Origin: Comamonas sp. BIGb0152
Lineage (GTDB): Bacteria > Pseudomonadota > Gammaproteobacteria > Burkholderiales > Burkholderiaceae_C
Assembly (NCBI RefSeq): GCF_024809975.1
Contig: NZ_JANUDY010000001.1
Location: 248,001-312,000, forward strand
DNA length: 64,000 nucleotides
Reading direction: 5' to 3'
Shown here: positions 57,104-64,000 of the stretch, piece by piece
Layout of the letters: each line of letters begins with the position of its first letter
How positions within the stretch are numbered: the first letter of the stretch is position 1
The notes under the pieces: generated by a model
The model's database searches: none
Told to the model about the DNA's origin: nothing
What the model saw: only the letters and a program-made list of their open reading frames with translations
Translations under genes and position numbers: made by a program

Positions 57104-57160
57104 ACCGCGGCCCCCTGCCTGGCCACCTGCCGGGCAAGGGGTTACCTACCGTTCAAAAGC

Positions 57161-58018
57161 ATGACCGTCCCTTCTTCGCCCGAGCAGTCTCCGCTGGGCC
57201 AGCGCTCTGCGTACATCGACCAGTACGACCCCACCCTGCTCTTCCCGCTGCCGCGCCAGGCCAAGCGCGATGAGATCGGCCTGCACCCCGACAAGCTGCC
57301 TTTTTTTGGCGCCGACCTGTGGACGGCGTACGAGCTCTCCTGGCTGAACCTGCGCGGCAAGCCCCAGGTCGCGCTGGTGAGCTTCACCATCCCCTGCGAG
57401 ACGCCCAACATTGTCGAGAGCAAGTCCTTCAAGCTCTACCTCAACAGCTTCAACAACAGCCGCTTTGCCTCGGTGGATGACGTGCGCGCCAAGCTGCTGG
57501 CCGATGTCAGCGAGGCGGTATGGCGCGGCGCGCCCTACCAGGCCTCCATCGGCGTGCAGATGATCGACCCCGAGGTCTTCGACACCCTGCCGCTGCAAGA
57601 GCTCGATGGCCTGAACCTGGACCGGCTGGACATCGACTGCGAGCACTACCAGCCCCAACCCCAGCTGCTGCGCGCCGCCTTTGACGAGGCGCCCGTCACC
57701 GAAACCCTGAGCAGCCGCCTGCTCAAGAGCAACTGCCTGGTTACCGGCCAGCCCGACTGGGGCAGCGTGCGCATCAGCTACACCGGCCCGGCCATCGACC
57801 AGGAGCGGCTGCTGCAATACATCGTGAGCTTCCGCAACCACAACGAGTTCCATGAGCAGTGCGTCGAGCGCATGTTTGTCGATATCTGGCAGCACTGCAA
57901 GCCGATCCGCCTGACGGTCTATGCCCGCTACACGCGTCGGGGCGGCCTGGACATCAATCCGCTGCGCACCAGCCAGCCGATGGCCTTGCCGGCCAACATC
58001 CGCACCGCCAGACAGTAG
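57161..58018 (+). CDS. queF: NADPH-dependent 7-cyano-7-deazaguanine reductase
   Basis: 285 residues, the long bimodular form like E. coli QueF. NADPH motif in [17 protein letters not shown]; the active-site region [18 protein letters not shown] carries the nucleophilic Cys; [14 protein letters not shown] and [11 protein letters not shown] end the protein. Makes preQ1 for queuosine. Its stop abuts the dinB stop on the other strand (no gap). Confidence 0.96.
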   Translation: MTVPSSPEQSPLGQRSAYIDQYDPTLLFPLPRQAKRDEIGLHPDKLPFFGADLWTAYELSWLNLRGKPQVALVSFTIPCETPNIVESKSFKLYLNSFNNSRFASVDDVRAKLLADVSEAVWRGAPYQASIGVQMIDPEVFDTLPLQELDGLNLDRLDIDCEHYQPQPQLLRAAFDEAPVTETLSSRLLKSNCLVTGQPDWGSVRISYTGPAIDQERLLQYIVSFRNHNEFHEQCVERMFVDIWQHCKPIRLTVYARYTRRGGLDINPLRTSQPMALPANIRTARQ

Positions 58019-59305
58019 TCAGTCCAACTCGTCAAACAGCGGCAAGGTGTAGGGGTCGGCCTTCTGCTCCATGCTGCTCTGGGCTTGGCGTATGGCCTGC
58101 CAGTCGCCCACCAGCCCTTGGCCCAAGGCCTGCTCCAGTGGCAGCAAGCCGCCCACGCGCACGCCCAGCAGGCGCAGGCGCTGGTCCAAAGGCGCGCGCT
58201 TGAGGCACTGGCCGGCGGCATGCCGGATGGCCGCCGCATCCTGGGTGTACAGCGGCAGGCTGTGGTCGCGCGTGGCAATGCGAAAGTCCGGGTAACGCAG
58301 CTTGACGCCAATCGTGCGCCCCACATAGCCTTTGCGCTGCAAATCGGCCGCCACCATCTGGCACAGCTCGGTAAAGATCGCACCCAGCTCGGCCTTGTCG
58401 CGCACCGCATGCAAGTCGCGGTCAAAAGTCGTCTCGCGGCTCATCGATACCGGCTCGCTCTCGGTCACCACCGGCCGGCTGTCCAGGCCCCAGCTCGATG
58501 CATGCAGCCAGGCGCCATAGCTGCGGCCAAAGTGGGCCACCAGCCAAGCCAGGTCCTTGGCCGCCAGATCCCCCAGGGTGTGGATGCCCAGCGCCTGCAG
58601 CTTGGCGTCCGCCTTGGGGCCCACACCATTGATCTTGCGGCAGGCCAGCGGCCAGATCATCGTCTGCAGATCGCTCTCCAGCACGATGGAGACGCCATTG
58701 GGCTTGTTGAACTCGCTGGCCATCTTGGCCAGCTGCTTGTTGGGCGCCACCCCCACCGAGCAGGTCAGGCCCGTGGCCGCATGGATGGCCGCCTGCATCT
58801 GCAGCGCCAGGCTGCGGCCGTGGTCCTCCTGGCCCCCTTGCACATGGGTGAAGTCGATGTAGACCTCGTCCACGCCCCGGTCCTCCATCTGCGGCGCCAT
58901 GGCCGTGATGATGGCCTTGAACTGGCGCGAGAACTGCCGGTAGCGCGCAAAGTCCACCGGCAGCAAGATGGCTTGGGGGCAGAGCTTGGCGGCCTTCATC
59001 ATGCCCATGGCCGAGCCCACGCCAAAGGCCCGTGCCGGGTAGGTCGCCGTGGTGATCACGCCCCGGCCTACATAGTCCTTCAGCTGCGGGAAAGCCTCTG
59101 TTGGAATCTCATGCAGGCGGTCGCCATAGCGGGCTTTCAGCGCCTCATCTGCTGCCCGGCGGCCCCCGCCAATGATGACCGGCAAGCCCTTGAGCTGCGG
59201 GTAGCGCAGCAGCTCGGCCGAGGCATAGAAAGCATCCATGTCCAGATGCGCAATGCGGCGGCGCGGGGGCAGTACAACAGGCGATGGCGAGGGGGCGGAG
59301 CACAC
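58019..59305 (-). CDS. dinB: DNA polymerase IV (Y family)
   Basis: 428 residues. Metal-binding HLDMDAFYASAELLRYP and DRGVDEVYIDFTHVQGG; steric-gate region FYAS; helix-hairpin-helix in INGVGPKADAKLQALGI; little finger from about 250. Longer than E. coli DinB (351). Error-prone lesion bypass. The N-terminal 15 residues before RRRIAHLDMDAF vary between species, so the exact start is uncertain. Confidence 0.95.
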   Translation of the reverse strand: MCSAPSPSPVVLPPRRRIAHLDMDAFYASAELLRYPQLKGLPVIIGGGRRAADEALKARYGDRLHEIPTEAFPQLKDYVGRGVITTATYPARAFGVGSAMGMMKAAKLCPQAILLPVDFARYRQFSRQFKAIITAMAPQMEDRGVDEVYIDFTHVQGGQEDHGRSLALQMQAAIHAATGLTCSVGVAPNKQLAKMASEFNKPNGVSIVLESDLQTMIWPLACRKINGVGPKADAKLQALGIHTLGDLAAKDLAWLVAHFGRSYGAWLHASSWGLDSRPVVTESEPVSMSRETTFDRDLHAVRDKAELGAIFTELCQMVAADLQRKGYVGRTIGVKLRYPDFRIATRDHSLPLYTQDAAAIRHAAGQCLKRAPLDQRLRLLGVRVGGLLPLEQALGQGLVGDWQAIRQAQSSMEQKADPYTLPLFDELD

Positions 59306-59374
59306 CTGTCTATTGTCTCCCAGCGCGGCGCGGCCTGCAGCCGACGGCAGCGCAAAATCGGCCGCCGAGCGGGG

Positions 59375-60718
59375 TCAGTGGTCGTGGTGCAGGTAGGCCG
59401 CCTGCTTGGGCAGCCGCAGGCTGAACAAAAAGGCAATCACCATCATCGCCGACACATACCAAAAGAAGGCGTTTTCATGGCCGGCGTTCTTCAGCGCCAG
59501 CGCCACAAACTCGGCCGACCCGCCAAAAATCGCATTGGCCACCGCATAGGCCAGGCCCACACCCAAGGCGCGTACCTCGGGCGGGAACATCTCTGCCTTC
59601 ACAATGCCCGAGATCGAGGTGTAGAAGCTCACAATCGCCAGCGCCACCAGGATCAGCAGGCCGGCCGTCACCGGCGACGAGGCCTGGTGCAGGGTCGTCA
59701 GAATCGGCACCGTGCCCAGGGCGCCCAGCGCGCCAAACAGCATCATGCTGGTGCGCCGGCCAATGCGGTCGGACAGTGCGCCAAACAACGGCTGCATGCA
59801 CATGTACAAAAACAGGCAGACGGTCATCACATAGCTGGCGGTCTTGATCGGCAGGCCCACGCTGTTGACCAGGTACTTCTGCATATAGGTGGTGAAGGTG
59901 TAGAAGATCAGCGAGCCGCCGGCGGTGTAGCCCAGCACGGTGACAAAGGCGCGCCAGTGGTGCTTGAACAGGTTGCCCAGGGTGCCGGTCTCCTTGTTCT
60001 GCATGGCCTCTTTGGACTGGGTCTCATGCAAGGTACGGCGCAGCAGCATGGCCACCACCGCCGCTGCCGCCCCCACCACAAAGGGAATGCGCCAGCCCCA
60101 GGCGCGCAGCTCGGCATCCGTCAGCACGGCTTCCAGAATCACGATCAGCAGCACCGCCAGCAGCTGGCCACCAATCAGGGTCACGTACTGGAACGAGGAG
60201 TAAAAACCGCGCTGGCCCTTGAGCGCCACTTCGCTCATATAGGTGGCCGTGGTGCCATATTCACCACCCACCGACAGGCCCTGGAACAAGCGGCACAGCA
60301 GCAGCAAGAACGGTGCCCAGGCGCCCACCTGCGCATAGGTAGGCAGGCAGGCAATCACCAGCGATCCGGCGCACATCATGGTCACCGAGATCAACATGGA
60401 TTTTTTGCGGCCGTACTTGTCGGCAATGCGGCCAAACAGCCAGCCGCCGATGGGGCGCATCAAAAAGCCGGCGGCAAACACACCGGCCGTGTTCAGCAGC
60501 TGTACGGTGGGGTCGCCTTTGGGGAAGAAGGCAGCGGCAAAGTAAATGGCCGAGAAGGCATAGACATAAAAGTCAAACCATTCGACCAAATTGCCCGAGG
60601 AGGCAGCCATGATGGAGAAAATGCGGTGGCGCTTTTCTTCCGGGCTGTAGTGGGGAGGGGTGTTGGCCGAAGTCTGGGCGGCAGAGGGCCCAGGTCCTGG
60701 CACGGAGGGTGTTGTCAT
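59375..60718 (-). CDS. kgtP: Alpha-ketoglutarate permease (MFS, MHS family)
   Basis: 447 residues, 12 helices. [36 protein letters not shown] (motif A) and [20 protein letters not shown] track E. coli KgtP closely, as do [18 protein letters not shown] and [20 protein letters not shown]. Imports 2-oxoglutarate with protons. ATG at 60718 is 21 bases into the open frame and matches the family. Confidence 0.93.
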   Translation of the reverse strand: MTTPSVPGPGPSAAQTSANTPPHYSPEEKRHRIFSIMAASSGNLVEWFDFYVYAFSAIYFAAAFFPKGDPTVQLLNTAGVFAAGFLMRPIGGWLFGRIADKYGRKKSMLISVTMMCAGSLVIACLPTYAQVGAWAPFLLLLCRLFQGLSVGGEYGTTATYMSEVALKGQRGFYSSFQYVTLIGGQLLAVLLIVILEAVLTDAELRAWGWRIPFVVGAAAAVVAMLLRRTLHETQSKEAMQNKETGTLGNLFKHHWRAFVTVLGYTAGGSLIFYTFTTYMQKYLVNSVGLPIKTASYVMTVCLFLYMCMQPLFGALSDRIGRRTSMMLFGALGALGTVPILTTLHQASSPVTAGLLILVALAIVSFYTSISGIVKAEMFPPEVRALGVGLAYAVANAIFGGSAEFVALALKNAGHENAFFWYVSAMMVIAFLFSLRLPKQAAYLHHDH

Positions 60719-60836
60719 TGGAGTAGTCCCGTGTAGCAATGCGGACCATGATGCGCCGCCTGCGAGACCCTCTGATGTCAGACGGACGCTGAATTTCCCC
60801 GCTCCCCTGCCAGCGCCTGCGCAGTGCCAAGGCCCT

Positions 60837-61748
60837 CTACAGCTGGGTGCAGATCACCACAATGCCCACCAGCATCAGCGCAATGCCCCATTTCTCATTG
60901 CGGCGCAGCTGCTCCTTGAGCAGCCGGCGCGAGACCAGGTAGCTGAACACCACCTCGACCATGCCCAAGGTGCGTACCGAAGCGGCACTTTGCAGCGCAT
61001 AGGCGCTGAACCAGGCGAGAGACGCCGCACTGCCCATGCAGCCAGCCAGCAGCGACACGCGCCAAGCCTTGGCAATGCGAACCAGCACGCCGCGGTCACG
61101 CCAGACAAACCAGGCGCCCATGGCCAGGGTCTGCATGCATTGGGCAATGAACACGCCCCAGGCCCCGGACAGCAGTGCGCTCGGCGCATCCAGCGCCAGC
61201 GCCGCACCGCGAAAGCCCACCGTCGCAATGGCAAAGCAGGCACCGCAGATCAGGCCATACATGGCTGCCTTGCTGCGCCAATCGAGCTTGGCGCCCAGTT
61301 GGCGCGGCGGCAAGGACAGCAGCGCCACGCCTACGGTGGCAATGGCCATCGCCGCCAGCGCCCAGTAGGTGGGCAGCTCACCCAGAAAGACCGCGCCAAA
61401 CAGCGCCACCTGCAGCACCTCGGTCTTGGACAGGGTCACGGCCACCGCAAAATTGCGCTGCTGCATCGCCAGCAGCAAGGCACCAGTGGCCGCGATTTGA
61501 AAGAAGGCCCCCAGCGCCAGCCAGCCAAAATAAGCGCCGCTCCAGTGCGCAATCTCAGGCGCCTTGGCGGGCAGGGTATAGAGCAGCACCAGCACCAGGC
61601 CGGCCAGCGGCAGGCCATAGAGAAAGCGCACCAAGGTGGCCGGCCAGGTGCCCAGATCGCGGGTCAGCGAGCGCTGCGCCGCGTTGCGCGCCGTTTGCGC
61701 CACGGCGGCAAACACCACCAGCGCCATCCACCAACCACCCCATTGCAT
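60837..61748 (-). CDS. EamA/DMT family transporter
   Basis: 303 residues, about ten helices in two EamA repeats ([22 protein letters not shown] first; [20 protein letters not shown] second). GGAG lies before ATG 61748; an ATG at 61766 is the alternative. Substrate unknown. Ends [18 protein letters not shown]. Related proteins export amino acids, sugars or nucleotides. Confidence 0.85.
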   Translation of the reverse strand: MQWGGWWMALVVFAAVAQTARNAAQRSLTRDLGTWPATLVRFLYGLPLAGLVLVLLYTLPAKAPEIAHWSGAYFGWLALGAFFQIAATGALLLAMQQRNFAVAVTLSKTEVLQVALFGAVFLGELPTYWALAAMAIATVGVALLSLPPRQLGAKLDWRSKAAMYGLICGACFAIATVGFRGAALALDAPSALLSGAWGVFIAQCMQTLAMGAWFVWRDRGVLVRIAKAWRVSLLAGCMGSAASLAWFSAYALQSAASVRTLGMVEVVFSYLVSRRLLKEQLRRNEKWGIALMLVGIVVICTQL

Positions 61749-61891
61749 TCCTGCTCCGTCAGCCATCACCGCATCCCATCCATCACAAGGCCCACGATGG
61801 TAGGCGATAGGCAGCACTTGCGCGCCTGCATTTGGCGATGCGAGCCTGCGGCATCAAGAGGGGCCAGCACGCTGCCTGCCCCCTGCTCCGC

Positions 61892-63061
61892 TCAATAAGG
61901 CTGGGGATAGGTGCCGGGCACCAGAATCCCCTGGTCCACGTTGTTGATATTGGTGTGGCCGCAAAACGCCATGGACACATCCAGCTCCTTGTGGATGATC
62001 TGCAGCGCGCGCGTCACGCCCTCTTGGCCGTAGGCGCCCAGGCCGTACAAAAAGCTGCGACCAATCAAGGTGCCCTGGGCGCCCAGCGCACGGGCCTTGA
62101 GGACATCCTGGCCACTGCGGATGCCGCTGTCCAGCCAGACCTCGATGTCTTTGCCGGCAGCCTGCGCGATCGACGGCAGCGCATCGATGGTCGCGGGCGC
62201 GCCATCCAGCTGGCGGCCGCCATGGTTGCTGACGATCAGCGCATCGGCGCCGGTCTGTGCCGCCAGCCGGGCATCGTCGGCCTCCATCACGCCCTTGAGG
62301 ATGAGCTTGCCACCCCAGCGCTTCTTGATCCATTCCACATCGCCCCAGTTCAGGCAGGGGTCAAACTGGTCAGCCGTCCAGGACGACAGCGAGCTCACAT
62401 CGCCGACGCCATCGACATGGCCGACGATATTGCCAAACGTGCGTCGCTTGGTGCCCAGCATGCCCATGCACCAGCGCGGCTTGGTCGCCAGGTTGATGAG
62501 GTTTCTGAGGGTCGGCTTGGGCGGTGTGGACAGCCCGTTCTTGATGTCCTTGTGGCGCTGCCCGAGTATTTGCAGATCCAGGGTGAGCTGCAAGGCCGAG
62601 CAGTTCGCCGCCTTGGCCCGGTCGATCAGGCGCTCCATAAAGCCCCGGTCGCGCATCACATACAGCTGGAACCAGAACGGATGGCGGCCGGTGTGCTCGG
62701 CCACATCTTCGAGCGAGCAGATGCTCATCGTCGACAAGGTGAACGGGATGCCAAAGGCCTTGGCCGCGCGGGCCGCCAGGATTTCGCCATCGGCATGCTG
62801 CATGCCTGTCAGGCCCGTCGGCGCAATGGCCACGGGCATGCTCACCTCCTGGCCCACCATGGTGCTGCGCGTGCTGCGGCCTTCCATATTCACCGCCACG
62901 CGCTGGCGCAGCTTGATTTTGTGGAATGCCGCCTCGTTGTCGCGGTAGGTGCCCTGGGTGTAGGAGCCCGAGTCCGCATAGTCATAAAACATCCGCGGCA
63001 CCCGCTTCTCGGCCACGACGCGCAAATCTTCAATACATGTGATCTTGGATAAATCAGCCAC
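61892..63061 (-). CDS. lldD: FMN-dependent L-lactate dehydrogenase (alpha-hydroxy acid oxidase family)
   Basis: 389 residues. MFYDYADSGSYTQGTYRDNEAAF, VAIAPTGLTGMQHADGEILAA, STMSICSLEDVAEHTG, active-site His and Arg in IVSNHGGRQLDGAPATI, FMN-phosphate loop DSGIRSGQDVLKARALGAQG. Oxidises L-lactate to pyruvate at the inner membrane. Divergent from lldP, 264 bases apart. Other 2-hydroxy acid oxidases are close relatives; the lactate permease next door favours lactate. Confidence 0.9.
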   Translation of the reverse strand: MADLSKITCIEDLRVVAEKRVPRMFYDYADSGSYTQGTYRDNEAAFHKIKLRQRVAVNMEGRSTRSTMVGQEVSMPVAIAPTGLTGMQHADGEILAARAAKAFGIPFTLSTMSICSLEDVAEHTGRHPFWFQLYVMRDRGFMERLIDRAKAANCSALQLTLDLQILGQRHKDIKNGLSTPPKPTLRNLINLATKPRWCMGMLGTKRRTFGNIVGHVDGVGDVSSLSSWTADQFDPCLNWGDVEWIKKRWGGKLILKGVMEADDARLAAQTGADALIVSNHGGRQLDGAPATIDALPSIAQAAGKDIEVWLDSGIRSGQDVLKARALGAQGTLIGRSFLYGLGAYGQEGVTRALQIIHKELDVSMAFCGHTNINNVDQGILVPGTYPQPY

Positions 63062-63218
63062 AAATCTTCCTTGTTATCAAGCCACTGCAGCGGCGCTGGC
63101 GGCCAGACCCTATGTGTAACGTGCTGTGAGCGGCGTCCTTGTCACGCAGGTGGCAGACCCAACACCATCTCGTTACAAGGTCTAGGGGTTTTACAGGACT
63201 GCGGGCCACCAGCTAGGC

Positions 63219-63231
63219 CGACATTATGTCG
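63219..63231. promoter_or_regulatory. Candidate operator between lldD and lldP
   Basis: CGACAT-T-ATGTCG is a perfect palindrome around one base in the shared control region 63062-63325. No LldR gene is present in the window; the assignment is positional only. Nothing else is recognised in this gap. Confidence 0.3.
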
Positions 63232-63325
63232 ATGTTCTATCCATCCAGGTGTTTTTGTAATAACAGCAGCTAATGGCACGGCTCCCGGCCGCGCACCTGC
63301 GCTGCACTACAACGAGGAGTCAGGC

Positions 63326-64000
63326 ATGGTTTGGCAACAGATCTACAACCCGGTGGGCAATATGGTGCTCTCCACCTTGCTGGCGGCGCTGCCGGTGGTG
63401 GTAATGCTGGTGGGGCTGGGTTTTCTCCACCTCAAGGCGCATATTGCGGCCGGCGCAGGCCTGGTCTGCGCACTGCTCATTGCCATCCTGGTCTATGGCA
63501 TGCCGGCCGATATGGCGGGCCGCGCGGCGGTCTTTGGCGGCCTCACCGGCCTGCTGCCCATTGGCTGGATCGTGCTCAACATCATCTTTTTGCACCAGCT
63601 GACGGAGCACAACGGCAGCTTCAAGATCCTGCAGGACTCGATTGCCGGCATCACCGAGGACCGGCGTATCCAGCTGCTGCTGATCGCCTTTGCCTTTGGC
63701 GCCTTCTTTGAAGGGGCGGCAGGCTTTGGCACGCCGGTGGCGGTCACGGCGGCCATCCTGATCGGCCTGGGCTTTTCGCCGCTGGCGGCCTCAGGCCTGT
63801 CGCTGATTGCCAATACCGCGCCCGTCGCCTTTGGCGCACTGGGCACGCCGGTGATCACCCTGGCCAAGGTCCATGGCTATGACCTGATGGAGGTCACCGC
63901 CATGGTCGGCCGCCAGCTGCCCTTCTTCTCGGTGCTGGTGCCCTTCTGGCTGATCTGGGCCTTTGCCGGCCGCAAGGCGATGGTGGAGATCTGGCCGGCC
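63326..64000 (+). CDS. lldP: L-lactate permease, partial
   Basis: 225 codons visible, cut by the window edge (full proteins are about 550). WQQIYNPVGNMVLSTLLAALP starts the first helix; AFAFGAFFEGAAGFGTPVAV and IANTAPVAFGALGTPVITLA are the LctP signatures. GAGGAG lies 7-8 bases before the ATG. Imports lactate with a proton. The frame has no stop at the edge. Confidence 0.95.
   Translation, partial: MVWQQIYNPVGNMVLSTLLAALPVVVMLVGLGFLHLKAHIAAGAGLVCALLIAILVYGMPADMAGRAAVFGGLTGLLPIGWIVLNIIFLHQLTEHNGSFKILQDSIAGITEDRRIQLLLIAFAFGAFFEGAAGFGTPVAVTAAILIGLGFSPLAASGLSLIANTAPVAFGALGTPVITLAKVHGYDLMEVTAMVGRQLPFFSVLVPFWLIWAFAGRKAMVEIWPA

Noticed and set aside
58085-60736. Plus-strand open frame of about 880 codons
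   Set aside because: Antisense to dinB and kgtP; His/Gln/Arg-rich and without motifs.

Overview
The window is GC-rich chromosomal DNA from a beta-proteobacterium of the Comamonadaceae, most likely Comamonas or a close relative. The evidence is the gene order yceD-rpmF-plsX-fabH-fabD-fabG-acpP-fabF-(membrane protein)-rpoE-rseA-mucD, the gph/rluC/rne neighbourhood, IPTL-CTERM surface proteins and a Bug-type solute-binding domain. This is inferred from protein content and synteny; no 16S rRNA gene is present.

Layout. (1) 1-9943, minus strand: an incomplete exported protein that joins WG-like repeats to a Bug/TctC-type binding domain, then a seven-gene operon (peptide/nickel-type ABC importer, flavin-dependent luciferase-like monooxygenase, two AhpD/CMD-fold proteins) that looks like import and oxidation of an unidentified small molecule. 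(2) 10285-18774: OsmC and VOC proteins, AraC regulator plus LysE exporter, divergent MerR/MFS pair with a textbook MerR-type promoter, aldo/keto reductase plus Old Yellow Enzyme with a divergent LysR regulator and a perfect operator palindrome. (3) 19-35 kb: an accessory region bounded by two near-identical tRNA-Arg(ACG) genes in inverted orientation. It holds tRNA-Ser(CGA), a roughly 170-bp direct repeat flanking a 5-kb block (truncated MarR gene, NHL-type lipoprotein, YjzC-like and YegP small proteins, GIY-YIG protein), a carboxypeptidase G2-like lipoprotein, a DUF421 protein, an internally deleted IS3-family element, and IPTL-CTERM-type secreted proteins. (4) 35.2-49.2 kb, core: envelope stress (rpoE, rseA, mucD), the fatty-acid and phospholipid synthesis cluster, Maf, RsmI-like methylase, SppA, Rieske protein and Gph. 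(5) 49.2-55.4 kb: rluC and rne (RNase E), plus a diverged, truncated copy of the RNase E N-terminal half with part of the rne leader in front of it. (6) 55.4-64 kb: yaaA, prolyl-4-hydroxylase-like protein, queF, dinB, kgtP, an EamA transporter, and divergent lldD/lldP for lactate use, lldP being cut by the window edge.

The most unusual item is the RNase E-like ORF at 49715-50581. It keeps the S1 and RNase H-like/5'-sensor fold and lacks the catalytic domain. The positions equivalent to four E. coli RNA-binding or 5'-phosphate-sensing residues (F57, F67, K112, T170) are all substituted, yet the frame is open and part of the rne leader is still recognisable. It could be a regulatory decoy or partner of RNase E, or a slowly decaying duplicate.
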